Notes under the pieces: generated by a model
What the model was told of the DNA's origin: nothing
The model's input: only the letters and a program-made list of their open reading frames with translations
The model's database searches: none
DNA from: Adiantum capillus-veneris
Taxonomy: Eukaryota > Streptophyta > Polypodiopsida > Polypodiales > Pteridaceae
Length of the DNA: 64,000 nt
Direction of reading: 5' to 3'
Assembly (NCBI GenBank): GCA_014529385.2
Contig: CM043942.1
Location: forward strand, 2,334,501-2,398,500
In this document: positions 43,188 to 55,606 of the stretch, piece after piece
Numbering within the stretch: position 1 is the stretch's first letter
How the letters are laid out: every line of letters starts with the position of its first letter
Program-made: the position numbers and the translations under genes

Positions 43188-45279
43188 GAAGAGACATAAA
43201 CTAGAGAAAAACACGAGAGTCTTGTGAAGTGATCCTTTAGCTTCCTCTAGGATCACCTAGAGTCAAAACTTTCTTTTTAAAACCGCATAGCTTAAGATTG
43301 TTGTTTTTTGCTATGTAAAGGTAGCTTGAAAGTAGGTTGTACTTGCTATTACCTTTTAGGATTGTAGGACTGTAGAATTAGATTAGAATTTTTAGAATGA
43401 TATGGACGAGAAAAGTCTTAAGATTAAAGCTCAAAAAACCATTTTAAAAAAAAAGAAAACAAGTGTTTGTGGATACTTTCCACAACCCCATTGTAGTAGA
43501 ATCTAGGTGTGGGTAAGTAGAATCCGAGGGGGGATCTCATAACATTGCTCACTCCAAAAGAATCATTTGTGAGTTGTTTATGTGAAGTTGCAAAATTTTA
43601 GGTCTACGGCTAGAAATAGCACCAAAAGGTTGTCAACCACTGAATCCGATTGGAGATTGTGCTTTAAAAGTTGTAGGAACCAGTGGGTAAGCTTAAAGAC
43701 ATATTTGAGGTAAAATTTCAAGAGTTTACAAAAACTCTGATTACTTACTTTTTCTTGAAATTTTAGGCCAAATTAAGTTTTGACTTAACTTAGAGGCTTA
43801 AAATAGCTCATAAAAAGAGTTGTCCACTGAAAAAGTTGAAAAAAGTGCTCATTTTAGGCCAAAAGTAAATAATCACGATTATTTACTTTCAGCTCAAAAG
43901 TGACCAAGGTTGATACGAGAGACTCTATGCATGTGTACAAACATCTTTTGTAAAGGCCCATAGAATTTGGATCACCAAACTGACCAAAACCTTGGTAAAA
44001 ACTGAAATCTGTATTGATTGTCAAGAACTTGAGTGTAAATTGAGAAAATCTTATTCAAACTAAGTGAAATTTGAGTGTTAAACAAGTGTACATGCTCAGT
44101 TGACCATAGAGATGCAAAAATTTATCAAAAGTAAATAATCGCAATTATTTACTTTTAGCCCATTTCTCAATTTCTTTGACCAACCCGGCATACCACTAGT
44201 TTCAGCGTGTTATATTTAGCCCACAAAATCAAATTTGGTAAGAGGAGTGAAAATTGTGGCCAAATTTGTAAAGTCAATCTACAAACACAAAACTATTGAC
44301 CATTTGAACAGGGATTATCCAAACTTGATGAAACTTGGCCAGGGAACATAAGTTGAGCTACTTAACCATTTTGTGTCAACATTGTGGCAAAAAATTGCAT
44401 GAAAATATCAAAAGTAAATAATCATGATTATTTACGTCTGCTATGAAATTGGACATTTTTGCATATTTGAGTATACCTCAAGGTCAAGCATATCAAGTAG
44501 ACCACATAAATCAAAGTTTGAAATTTGGATTACAAAAGTGGGACTTAAATCAGATTCTCAAAAACTCAGTCTGCGAACACAAAACAGTTGATAACTTGAG
44601 AAAATTTTGTTCAAACTTAATGAAACTTGTCCAGATACTTTAACAAGTTGAATACTTGGCAAATCAAGCCAAAAAGTACAAAAATTTGAGAAAAGTAAAT
44701 AATCATGATTATTTACTTCTGATACACAGAGACATAATTTTGGACTTTTGAGCTTGTACAGTGTTAGAATAACATAATACAAGGCCACATATCAATTTTG
44801 GGTTCAATCAAATCCTAATTAGTACATGTTCACTTAATTTCTAGGTTGCAGATTAGTCCTTTGTCTTTTTGCAAAAGTAGAATCTAAAAGTCTCAATTAC
44901 TGACTCACTTAGCTCAAATTGAAGTGATACACATAGACCAGTCACAATAGTTAGCAAAAATTGTACAGTCTTTGTGAAGAAATATCTAACTTGATTAAAC
45001 TAATACAGGAATTAGGTTGCAGACAAGGAATTGAAAGCTTGACAGGAGTTGTAATCACGTCAAGTGGAAGATACTGATAAACAAGTCAATCCAAAAGTAA
45101 GTACTCTATCCAGGGCTTCACAAGTCTATATGAACCTTAGATATGGTCATATACTAGCAAACCAAGGCAGATTTGGAGAGACCGCTAGTAAGTATCCACC
45201 AAAGAGAGTGTGAATCAAAGCAATCACTTGGACACTATATTTGAAGAAGTCTCACACTTTTTCAGAATCAACATCTAAA
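43188..45279 (+). repeat. Element H 5' leader with palindrome array
   Basis: Noncoding leader with palindromes at 43862-43889, 44127-44156, 44410-44437 and 44693-44718, spaced about 266, 283 and 281 bp. The last is perfect over 26 bp: AAGTAAATAATCA followed by its reverse complement. The first has 13-bp arms around AC. The DNA between is a diverged tandem repeat: for example CAAACACAAAACTATTGA and CGAACACAAAACAGTTGA occur at the same place in successive units. A decayed half site is at about 43733-43753. Confidence 0.9.
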
Positions 45280-45981
45280 ATGTCTTCCTATTCGACTCAT
45301 TCAAGAATTGGAACGACAGTGTGGTATAAGCACATACTCACCTTTTACAAGAGTAATGGCCATGGAGCTCAGGTTTACCTGGATCCTAATGAAGAGTATG
45401 ATATTTGCATTGATGACCATGATATAGAGTTTGAGAAGGAAATCAGGGCAAACAAACAAGGAAAAATGTACATGGATAAAAACAAAACTTAGTATTTACA
45501 AGTTGAAAACCTTGATGTGATAGACAAATGGGGGTTAGAAGTGAATACCATAATTCAAAATATGGCAGCAAAAGAAGGACCACCGACTTTAGAATTCAAG
45601 GGATACAATCAAGTTGATTTGAAGCCTTTGAAAAGGCTTAGCACGGATAATTCTAGGATCAGAGTCTAGTGTTGGGAGGATATAAATGTCAAAGATCTTC
45701 TATGGACTTCTCATGCCAAATTAGGACAGTCAACACCCATGAGGATCATCTATATCTTCAAAATCAAAGAGAAGGGTTCAGCAGATCTACCAACCTACCT
45801 ATTTAGGGATTATTATAACAATAATTTTTCTATGATGAGTCCTAGGGAGGTGGAACAAACCAAATACCAAGGGTACTCCATAAGAGATTGGATATTGGGC
45901 CAAGGACCAGAAACTATTCCAAGAGAGGAACTCCGCAAGAGATCTTTTGGGAGCAATGTTAAAAAACCAAAAACTACCTAA
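45280..45981 (+). pseudogene. Element H 5' ORF (Gag N-terminal-like)
   Basis: ATG at 45280 (MSSYSTHSRIGTTVWYKHIL) opens a frame of about 234 codons with two in-frame TAG stops (45490-45492 and about 45667). Weak but ordered resemblance to the 5' ORF of element A at 31672: HGAQVYLDPNEEYDICIDD versus RGALVYSVYRGRKCICIEE, and FSMMSPREVEQ versus KRILPEEVEKA. No capsid, zinc knuckle or pol follows, so gag-pol has been lost after this N-terminal piece. Function unknown. Confidence 0.5.
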
Positions 45982-46196
45982 TCATGAAGAAAACCGGGTG
46001 ATACTAAAGCCAGTCCAGGGATACATGAGTCACAATTTCCAAAAGACTGGTTTGAAGGACTCGGAGCAGGACCAACTACCAGTAGACCGGGAGTTGAACC
46101 AAATACCATGCAAATTTATTCTAGGTCTTCTTTTAGATGTATTGAATATGTTTAGGTCATCAAATTTTCAAGTCTTGCAAAAAATATGACTGGTGC

Positions 46197-46800
46197 AAAT
46201 AATCACGATTATTTACTTTTGTGCTTGTTTGGCTTGAAATTGATCTCTTCACTTCACCTATCACTTGTACACATCTATTACCTACCACATTTCAGCCATG
46301 AGCCAAAATGATCAAGAAAAACTCTGAATTTGTGAAAAAACGCACCAAAGTCTTTTCGATCCAATTTTTGAGTTAGATGTCACATTTTTTATCCAAATCA
46401 CTCCATATCTCATACATAGAGTCTACATCATGCCTAGAACCAAGTTGCAACAAAAAAATGTACATTTTGATTAAAAAAAGTTAATAATCACGATTATTTA
46501 CTTTTTTGCCAAAATGAGTGAAATTTGCAACTTTGACCTAATGGGACCAAAGAACATAATGTTCCAAGTCCAGTGATCTAGTTTGAGCAAGCTTGGATCT
46601 CTAAAACTCAAAATCTCTTCATATCTATTGTTTCAAAGTTTAAAAGCCTAAATATGGAACCATTACCACCCAATGTACTCAAATGAGCCCACACTTCACT
46701 CAGAGTATCTAAATACCATATGTTTCAAGTCTATGATGTCAAAAAGGCAAAAATCTAGGAAAAATATCCAGCTGTAAATAATCACAATTATTTACTTTTG
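46197..46800. repeat. Palindrome array before element H extra ORF
   Basis: Three more copies of the H palindrome at about 46197-46214, 46477-46504 and 46774-46795; steps 285 and 294 bp when the AAATAATC cores are aligned. They have small mismatches (for example TTAATAATC in the second and a CACA centre in the third). The array ends about 180 bp before the extra ORF, the same relative place as the array at 15.3-16.2 kb in element A. Confidence 0.9.
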
Positions 46801-46975
46801 TTGCAATTTTTGCCTGAACTGCATGATTTTGATCTCTACATGGTTTTATGCATCTATGCATGCTCCAAAATTGATTTGAAGCAAAATGGACATCATTTGT
46901 CAGCAAATCAGACTCAGGGCATTTCAGAGAGGAATTTGCAAAATTTTCTTTCACTGTATTCCCTTAACAGGAGCG

Positions 46976-49900
46976 ATGCAAGCTGCCAAGAAGGCAAAGA
47001 AAAGGGTGTCCCGGAAACAAAAGTTGCAAGAGTTTCCACCATACCAATTAGATCCAAGCTTAGTGAAGATGGCAAAATCAATTTACTTGTCAAAAGAACA
47101 TCTTGAAGAAAACAACACAATTGTTTTTACTGGCAGATTCAAGAACGAAGAAGGACACCAAGTAGGACTGCAAATGCTACCAAAGGAGATATATGATGTA
47201 GCTGCAAAGCCAAACACCAAAGAATCCAACAAAAGGCTAGGCCTAAGAGACTTCTACGACCAGGAACCATGTGGCGTGGATTTCCAGAAGGCATATGAAT
47301 TACTATCCACGATCAAAGAATATGGGTCGACCCAAATCACTAATCAGCAAGGGCAAAAGGTAGAAGTGGTAATCACTAAAGAGATAGTGGTCGAGGCACT
47401 AAAGCTGCCAACTAAAGGTATGACGATGCGAGCCAGAGATAGAAAGACAGCAAGTACTTTTACCAAAGATACTACTGCTGCCACCTTTTTTATCTCATCC
47501 AAAGGCAAGTGGAAGCTCGCCTCTACCATCAACGCTTCCACTTTTTATGAAAGAGACTGCCACGGTACGCAACTCCAAACCATGCAGTTGCGACCACCTT
47601 CACCCAAGTATTGAAGTCGACAACCGGGCAGGCACTTGATCATGCGCAGTATGTGCTTATGAAACTAAAGGCACAAAGAAAGAAGAAAATATCACATAGC
47701 TGAGCGTTCTAGAAGTGCTGACAAGAATAGCATATCATGCTATTGGAATGGCCGACAATTTGCTACCAGTCCCAGATCCGAACACCTGGGTTGTGTCCGC
47801 TCAACCTTCTCCAAGAACTACTCGATCAACAAAGAGAGTATACAATTCAGATGATGAATCTATAGAAAGCTTGCATGAAGCTCATAGCAGTGAAATCTCG
47901 GACAAGAAAGAAAGACAAGCAAGAATTGAAGAAATGAAAAAGAAAGTAGTAGCAGCATACTAAGAGGAACCTCAACAAAAGAAGGCAAGATTTGAAAGAA
48001 AAGAAAACATAAGAAAGGATCCGCCAAGCTGTAGGTGAGGACCCTGAAAGATGGAGTCCAAGAGGTATAAGGGGACCAAGAACCAAGAACCCTGCAAGGA
48101 AAGGAATAGAGGATCCCAAGGATTTTCTTGAGCGGATGTATGAGGAAGCAGAAGCGTTAAAGCTGAAGGAAGCTCAAGAAGCTCAAAGGAAAGCAAAGGA
48201 AGAAGTGATCGAGCAACAGAGACAAGCGGAAGTTGCTGAACAAAGTGAGTCACATCGTGACCACAAAGATATGTCTCCAAGACCCACTTCACCCACTACA
48301 GAGAAAGAAGACCATCCAATTCCAAGTCCAAGTCCTACACCTACTACTAAACCCAATGAGGTCAAGGAAGCAAAGGAAAAAGATCCTGAACAATAGGAAG
48401 AGGCCAGTTTTGAACAGCCAAAGGGAACAGACGAGACTGAAGTAGGACCTTCTACAACAACACAACCACAATCAGCCGAGGCATCCATGAACCCTCAAGA
48501 AGCAGAAGCAGTCGAGGCATCCGCAACGCCTCAAGAAGGAGAAATAGAATCCCCTCCACGGCCACAACCAGAAGCCACAACACCAACCAAAGAGCCACAA
48601 CTTGAAACGGCCCAAACCTCTAAACAACCCCAGGTAGAGCTTGAAGATTGGGAAACGAATGACAAAGTCATCATGCAATTCAATGAATATGCCAAGCAAA
48701 TGCAATTGATGACAGATAAGATGCAAACAACAGCACTCAACCACAGTGCTAAGGCTAAGGAGGTTGAACTAGTCGTTGATGCTATACAAGGAGAGTTGGA
48801 TGACCAAATGAACATCATTGCAGATTTTCAAAACATATCAAAGAGTTGAAAAATGAGGCAGAACAACACCAAATTGCAAAGGAGAAGCAACAAAAAGAGA
48901 TGGAAGAGCTAGGAAAGCTTCTGACTAAATTATCCGATGCCTGCAAAAGCAAAGATCAACATCTGACAGAAGTAACCAATGAACTTCTAACCAATACTAT
49001 GTCAGTACAAAAGATCGAAGTGCAACTCGATGTAGCAAATGCTTCTTTGTAGCAACGGATCAATGATCAAGCATCATTTTTAAGACAGATAAGAGAAAAC
49101 CATGTTGTCGCCTCAATCAAAGGTACAGATGAAGTCTACAAGACTTTGGAAAAGAGAAACAAGGACCTTGAGCTAGAGCTAAAGCTAAAATAATCGCAAA
49201 GATGAGACCTTGCATTAATGCAGGTCCAAAAAGAAGAGCAATTTCTCAAAGAGATAGCAACGTTAAAGAGAGTCAATCAGCTACTGAGAGAGAGACAACT
49301 AGAAACTTAGGATGAAGTAGGACCCTCTCAACAACCAACCGTCAACATACCCTCAACCTCTTTCATAGAGATGGAAACACAGCCATCAGAAGGACTAGTA
49401 AGAGAGTCGAACTTTCAAGTACCACTCACTAAAGCCGAGCAAGTGCCCATGGTCCAGCTTTCCAAAGTTGAGGAAGATGCACTAAAAGAGCACATTGTCC
49501 AAGAAATAGATGTTTAATGGAAAGCAGAAATGGATAGGGAGTTGAGAGTTCTCCACTCAGTAAATGTAACTCAACTCACTCCCAACCAAATCAATGCTCA
49601 GGGGCATCAGCAATCACGGCCATACCCATTGATCAAAGTGGAGCTACTATAGGTTAAGAAAAGACTATACAAGGATATGCAAGCAGAAGGCTCAAAGGAT
49701 ATCCACCCCAAGTGGAGAAAGAACTGGTTGAACAAGAATTCTAGATACCTAATTCTGTTCACAAGAGCACCTGCAGTCCTATAGAAGGATCTTACATTCT
49801 GTCATGTACCCAGAGTAAGGACATGGTAGGCATACGATGCACTAAAAAAGAAGAGGCTGACATGGCTGAATTACCCATGATTACCAGCTCCAGAGCAAGG

Positions 49901-50417
49901 ACCAGCAACAGAAGAATACATGGTGAAAACCCTAACAGGCACCATTACCTTCTTCAAGAGCCTCGCTGATCTCTCATGTGCAATGTTGCGTAAGATTTGC
50001 AGAATGATGCTCACCTACATTCAAACTTTTCACAAACCTGAGCAAGCAAGACAACCATGGATGTATTTCCTTGAAGGCAATAAAGGTCTATGTTATGACT
50101 TAAGTGGACAGCCTTCTAAAGAAGTCCTCTACGGCTTCTACGCACGATGCATGTTTCTACCATCTAGAAATATGTTGGTATTTAAAGAAGCATTCTATAT
50201 AGGTTTCTTCACATGGCGAACAAAGATATTTGGGCCAGTGAACAGTAACCTTACATCAAGGTTTGTTGTCTATTCAGCCATTGAACTTAAAAACAGAGTC
50301 ACCATGTAGTTCTTGCAAGTTCCAGACAAAGAAAGAAGAATCAGGTACGAAAAAGCCCTACATGAGCTTAAAGAACGCCTTGCCAGCTGTCAACCTGAAG
50401 ACTACTTCAGTCCATGA
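46976..50417 (+). pseudogene. Element H extra ORF: N domain, coiled coil, C domain
   Basis: ATG at 46976 (MQAAKKAKKRVSRKQKLQEF) opens the complete version of the extra ORF, broken by several stops and shifts. N domain, about 47040-47800: LPKEIYDVA, GVDFQKAYELLSTIKEYG, EVVITKEIVVEALKLPTKG, then a segment matching ATTFT and LTRIAYHAIGMADN; it aligns with the minus ORF at 15121-13848. Then Pro/Thr/Glu-rich and coiled-coil parts (48136-49300). C domain, about 49560-50417: WRKNWLNKNSRYLI, EYMVKTLTGTITFF, DLSCAMLRKICRMM, CYDLSGQPSKEVLY, FKEAFYIGFFT, IFGP; it aligns with the ORF ending at 13705. Ends just before the polypurine tract. Function unknown; a structural or nucleic-acid-binding role fits the basic N terminus and coiled coil. 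Confidence 0.75.
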
Positions 50418-50442
50418 AGCTGTGTCAAGGGACAAAACAGTC

Positions 50443-50455
50443 AAGGAGGGGGGAA
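50443..50455 (+). promoter_or_regulatory. Element H polypurine tract
   Basis: AAGGAGGGGGGAA directly before the LTR start TGTTAGAGC. Confidence 0.85.
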
Positions 50456-51343
50456 TGTTAGAGCAAGCTAACTCGGATAAAATTTTTCAGAGCTTTTATT
50501 GTTAAAACACTTACTATTTTGATGAATCGAGAATGTTGTAACTTATACTTTCCAAATGAACAGTGTAATTGATGAGTCAGGGCTCCAACCTTCCACATTG
50601 TATCAACCTATCTTTAGTTAGAGCTCCCAGATTATTAGTTTTGACCACAAAACCTTGGCTAAGATATAAAAGCCAATTTTTGTAAGTATTTTATAAGTTT
50701 TGGATAATAGAAACACAGCGTGAGCTAATGGCGATCACTTCTCTCCTTCTTGCGCTTCCTACTCCCTTTTCAGTTGTTGCTTTGCAACCGCAGGTAAGAG
50801 CTCCACGCATTGACGTAAGCATTTCATGGTAATCCGTACCTTTTGGCGCAGCGGCCTACGGCCTAATTTCATCATAAGTAGGAATCTAAGCTTTAAAATC
50901 ATAAAATAAGTACATGTGGGGTATTGGGGCATCATTGCTAAGCATTTAGATGCATTCTAGGTAAAAAATGACTAGGTCAAAAACTCATTGTGCTGTTAAT
51001 AATCGTGATTTTTTCACTTGAACTAAAGTGAGGTTTGAAACCATAATCATGTGTGCTTAGGTCTTATAAACATGTCCTAGAAGTTTCATAACATTTAGAT
51101 GTTTTTTGATGTTGTAACGGTAATGATTTGTTTGCCGATAAGCGACTCGCTTTTGGTGATTTCTGTCATTTGAGTGTAGCTTGAGTTAGATACAATTTGT
51201 TTGTCGTTTTCCAAGAGATTGACAACCTCTTGTAGCCTCTATGCACTAGTCGAGTCAGCTTCGTCCCATGGATTGACAATTATATTTGTGGTTCTCGCTA
51301 TGTTTCCAATAAGATAGGAGTGAGGTTAGACACCCATCTCACA
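50456..51343 (+). repeat. Element H 3' LTR
   Basis: 888 bp, TGTTAGAGCAAGC to CATCTCACA. A TATA box (GATATAAAAGCC) lies near 50661-50672. Its second half matches 42598-43165. Carries the degenerate palindrome GTTAATAATCGTGATT at 50995-51010, at the same place as in the 5' LTR. Confidence 0.88.
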
Positions 51344-52330
51344 CACCAAATGGCCCCTATGCCACAAGGTGCCCTCTATGCTAGAAAGAAACACTCTATG
51401 CTCTACATTAACAACCTATAGTCCCTGGGCCATAGGGTGTATCAAATGGCTCCTAGGACACAAGGTGCCCTCTATGCTAGAAAGAAAACCTATGCACTCT
51501 ACATTGGCACCCTACGGCCCCACGATGCCCCCTATGCCTAGTAAGAAACCATTGAAACTCTATATTAGCATCTAAAGACCGTAGGTCACAAGGTGCACTC
51601 TATTCTAGTAAGAAACCATCTAAACTCTATGTTGGTAACCTATTGCCCAAAGGCCATAGGGTGGCCAAGGAGCCCTTTAGGAGCATTCCCCACAAAGACC
51701 ACCTTATGGCCCCAAGGTGATTCCATGGCCTAGGTGCCCTTCTTAAGACTCTTCTGTTTTGGTATCCTATGGTCCCAAGGAAACAAGCTATCCTCTATGC
51801 TAGCAAAAAACCCTTTATGCTCTTTGTTGGAACTGTATGGCCCCAAGGCCATAGGGTGCTCTCTATGCTAGCAAGAAACCCTCCATGCTGTATGTTTGCA
51901 CCCTATGGTACCAAGGACACAAGGTGTCCTCCATGATAGTAAGAAACCATCTATGCTCTATGTTTGTGGAACTATGTTGACACCCTACGACCCCAGGGTC
52001 GTAGGGTGCTCTCTATGCTAGTAAGAAACCCTATATGCTCTTTGTTGGCACTCGATGGTCCCAAGGGCCATGTGGTGGAAAACATGACCTTTGAGAGTAT
52101 TCCCTACCACATTTGCGAAGGGTGCTCTCTATGCTAGTAAGAAACCCTATATGCTCTTTGTTGGCACTCGATGGTCCCAAGGGCCATGTGGTGGAAAACA
52201 TGACCTTTGAGAGTATTCCCTACCACATTTGCGAAGACCACCTTATGGTCTCAAGGCAGTTCAGTGGCGTAGGTGCCATTGTAGAGACTCTATATTGGCA
52301 CCCTATGACCTAGGGCCATAGGGTGCACAT
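51344..52330. repeat. Degenerate minisatellite with inverted repeats
   Basis: About nine diverged units of roughly 110 bp built from CACCCTATGGCCCCAAGG, GCCATAGGGTGC, CTCTATGCTAGTAAGAAACC and CTCTATGTTGGCA. The first two motifs are near reverse complements, so each unit can form a hairpin. Inside it is a perfect 116-bp tandem duplication (52004-52119 and 52120-52235). Confidence 0.88.
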
Positions 52331-52825
52331 TATCCTACAAAGAGACCCTCTATGTTAGCAATCAAAACTCCACCTTCCATGGTTTCTTTCACCCTCTTCA
52401 GCACTAACCTCCCCTCTCACTTCCATTAGCCCTCATATGAACTCTACATGTATATACACCATATCTATGTCTCTCTCTATTACCTCTAAATCATAATTTC
52501 ATCTTACCTCTTCTCTATGTACATAAAATCCAGCATGTAGACCATGCTTAACCTCTACAAAATTGGGAAACCTCGTCATAAAATCGTCAATTTCATAATT
52601 GGTGATCGACATCAACAACAAAGACGTAAAGAAGAGAAGAAGAAGAAGAAGAAGAAGAGGATTGGCAGTCATTCTTGACAATCCACACAAGGTAAGTCCA
52701 AGCTTCTTCAAGGCTTCACCATCTCAAAGATTCCCACTTCATCCTTCATCTCTGTTTACCATCAAACTCATTCTACTTATTGTAAATTGTACCACTAACT
52801 TTTTAGTGATTATTAACACTAACCA
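52331..52825. other. Noncoding stretch with (GAA)n
   Basis: No gene seen. A short (GAA)n run lies at about 52633-52660. Confidence 0.4.
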
Positions 52826-53989
52826 CTAATCTTGTTGAAAAAAAATGTACACTCTACTATCCACTAAAGTAGGCACTCTCAAGTTATTCACCAAAACCTC
52901 TCAACCTCAATAACTATCTCTCCTTGATCCCACATTCATGTGATTCAAAGGATAAGAAAGACCCACTCTCATTTGAAATTCAAAAGAAAATCATGATCTG
53001 TGTTTCTCTTAATAAAATTGATTAGGCTTCGTCCTAATCGGGGCTTATAAAAACCTATAAATAGAGCCCTTCTCTTCTTTGTAAAATACATCCATTGCAC
53101 ACATAACATAGCACTCTCGAACCCTGAATGTGTGAGGAGATTGTAAGCTTTGAGAGCTCTCTATCACATTATACTCATATGTACATAGAGATGCTTTGAG
53201 TCTATTCAGAGGAATTGAGTGATGCCCTACTTTCCATCATATTTGTTTCACTTGATCATAAAAAAGATTGATAGTTTGGGATGCAATTGTGTACAAAGGC
53301 TACACCTCCTCTCTCCAAAATCAACTCGGCAAGTTGGCTCAATGGCTTGTATAAAATGAACTTGTCCTCAAGATTATTTGTGTCCTTTCCTGCTTTGTGG
53401 TTATAAGTGGCTTGTTGAATTGTTTGCCTGGGACTAATTGTAACAGGGTGATACAGTGAGAGGACTCTCATAACCCTAAGACAATGGTATAATGGAAATA
53501 GTATCAAGCCTTGTGTTGTCTCTCTATTTTTTTAAGCTTCATCTAATCTTTTAGGCCAGGATCTAGTTGTTCAAGTTGATTTGTACTCTCTTCCAAGTCC
53601 CTACGGTTGTGATGGAATGTGTTTGGTGTGTGTTTGTGTGGTACCTTGCATTCCTCTCTTTGCATGTTTTGCTACATACTATTTTCATCCTAGTTTGCAT
53701 CCATAACTAGGTGGTGCCCCTTTATTTTGTTGAGTTTGTTGTTGTTTGTTGGGCGTGTAGTCGCTCCTATCCCCAATTGAGTAGCACGGGAGCCTTAAGG
53801 AGTGTTTAGAGGTCACTTCTTTTGTTTCCCACCCCCAACCGCCTCGCCAACTAGAATTAAGAATGTGAGTATTCATATTTTAAATTTAATTTGATGTGGG
53901 ATTAGGTATACATGTAGTGATTATTGTAGTTAAGCAACAAAATTTTTTCTTTACATTTACTTAAAAATATTATGGCATGCATATGACAA
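52826..53989 (+). other. LTR-like promoter region, noncoding
   Basis: A strong TATA box (CTATAAATAGAGCCC) at 53055-53064 is followed by a leader-like region. The layout resembles the promoter of a plant LTR, possibly a solo LTR starting near TGTTGAAAAAAAATG at 52833. No ORF, primer site or second copy was found. Confidence 0.35.
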
Positions 53990-54086
53990 TGTTGGCAGAT
54001 ATGTCGCGAGCAGACGCTAACATAATCAGAACTAAACCAGCATACCAAAATGTTGACCAAGGATATAGCTCAATTCCCAGGCACTA
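53990..54086 (-). repeat. Element A family LTR, left part
   Basis: Starts TGTTGGCAGATATGTCGCGA, like the plus-strand start of the element A LTR (TGTTGGCGGATACTCCGCGA at 33564). Continues on the other side of the gypsy insertion at 61238. No primer site lies to its left, so it may be a solo LTR. Confidence 0.65.
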
Positions 54087-54915
54087 TGTTGGGCGCATTT
54101 TTGACATCCCATTTTTTGTAAATTTATACATACGGACATGACGTGGTTTTTTTAGCTTGCTTTAGCAAGCACATGTACATGCACTACAAGTCGTTAGTCT
54201 AGTGACAGTTGTTGAGCTATTGTAAGTGCCCGTGAGTGAGTTTTTTGAAGTGAGACTTGTATATAATTAAAACTCATGTACAAACTTAAAAAAAATTCAG
54301 CCAAAGTTGAGAATTTTGCAAGTTTGAGCTCGTTCTGGCTTCTTGATGCTTTTGGATGTAGTTTTTTGTCCTCGAAAAGCTCTCTCTACACCTAGTCTTC
54401 CTCTACAGCATCCTGTTCACGTTGATTTTGCACATAGTTGTGTGTGGGCTCGATTTGAAGGTGTTCAGCACTTTTGTTTTAGAGTTTGTAGAGATTTTTT
54501 GAAGTTTGAAATCATGTATTTTGGACTTGGGGTTTTGGAGTTATGGTATGTTCTCTACAGCCTACAACTTTGGGGCAAAACTATGTAGGTTGAATTGTGT
54601 AAACCCATAGGTCTTGTGGGTGATGTATGCTTTGAAGGGGGAATTTTAAATTGGTTTTTGATGAAGGGTAAAGCTTTGTTTTCAAGAGCATTGGTAGGAA
54701 ACATCCGTAATTCCGTGCCTAAACAGGTTTCTTCCTTCTTTGTGACATAGTCTCTTGGGTGGGAGACGGCTAGTAAATTCCCAAGGGGACTACTCTTGTT
54801 AAATTTGTGGTGTTTCAAAGGGGTTTCCCAAAAATTTTGGTGTTCTTGTAGTGCTCTTTCAACGCTCTTGGGTGACATCACTATAGAGGTGTTCCAGTTT
54901 GCTTGTTTTCCAACA
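54087..54915 (+). repeat. 5' LTR of Tat-like gypsy
   Basis: 829 bp. Followed by TTTTGGTGCCCGCCACC, a probable primer binding site of TGGTGCCC type whose tRNA I cannot name with confidence. Confidence 0.88.
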
Positions 54916-54929
54916 GTGTTTTGGTGCCC

Positions 54930-55606
54930 GCCACCAAGGAATCGCTTCAAGTTACCTTCAGTTTATAGGTTCTGGAAGACATGCATTTAGTTTTCCGAAG
55001 TTTAGTGGGAAATCAAATGAAAGTTCCAAAGGTTTCATTGAGCGAATGGAGTTTGCTTGCCTTTTTGCTGACAAGCAAGACCCAATGTTGGTGCTACAAA
55101 TCTTCTACTTTTGTTTGAAGGGAGATGCTAGGGAATGGTTGGAAGGATACAAAAAGGAGCTACAATAATCCCAACATCCTCAAATTATGACTTATGAAAT
55201 GGTAAGAAATTCTTTTCTTCCATACTTTCAACAAGTGGAAGACCCACAAAAGGTAATGCAATCCATTCAAGAGATTTTAGGTCTTATGAAGAATCTCAGT
55301 GTGCATATGATAGGAGGTGGAAGAGGTCAAAGCTATGGATATTGACATGTATATGGAAGCAACAAGGGTTTTACAAGTGGTAGAGCAAGAGGCTTGGCTG
55401 GAACAGGGGATATGTTTCAATGTTACAATTGTGGTGAATGGGGTCATAATATCCCTCAATGTGACAAGCAAAAGAGAATGGGTGGTGACATATTTTCTCT
55501 TCCTCCACAAATTCCTTCTCGAGCTCAAGATTATGGTATTGAGATTAAAGGGGAAGTAGGGCCAAGTGGTTTGACAGCTGAAGAGAAGGCAAAAAAAAGG
55601 TGGTAA
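54930..55606 (+). pseudogene. Tat-like gypsy gag
   Basis: Gag with FPKFSGKSNESSKGFIERME, YFCLKGDAREWLEGYKKEL, a stop near 55168, then YEMVRNSFLPYFQQ and, after shifts, the zinc knuckle CYNCGEWGHNIPQC at 55421-55462. The capsid motif GDAREWL is typical of gypsy Gag. The frame ends near 55606. Confidence 0.85.
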
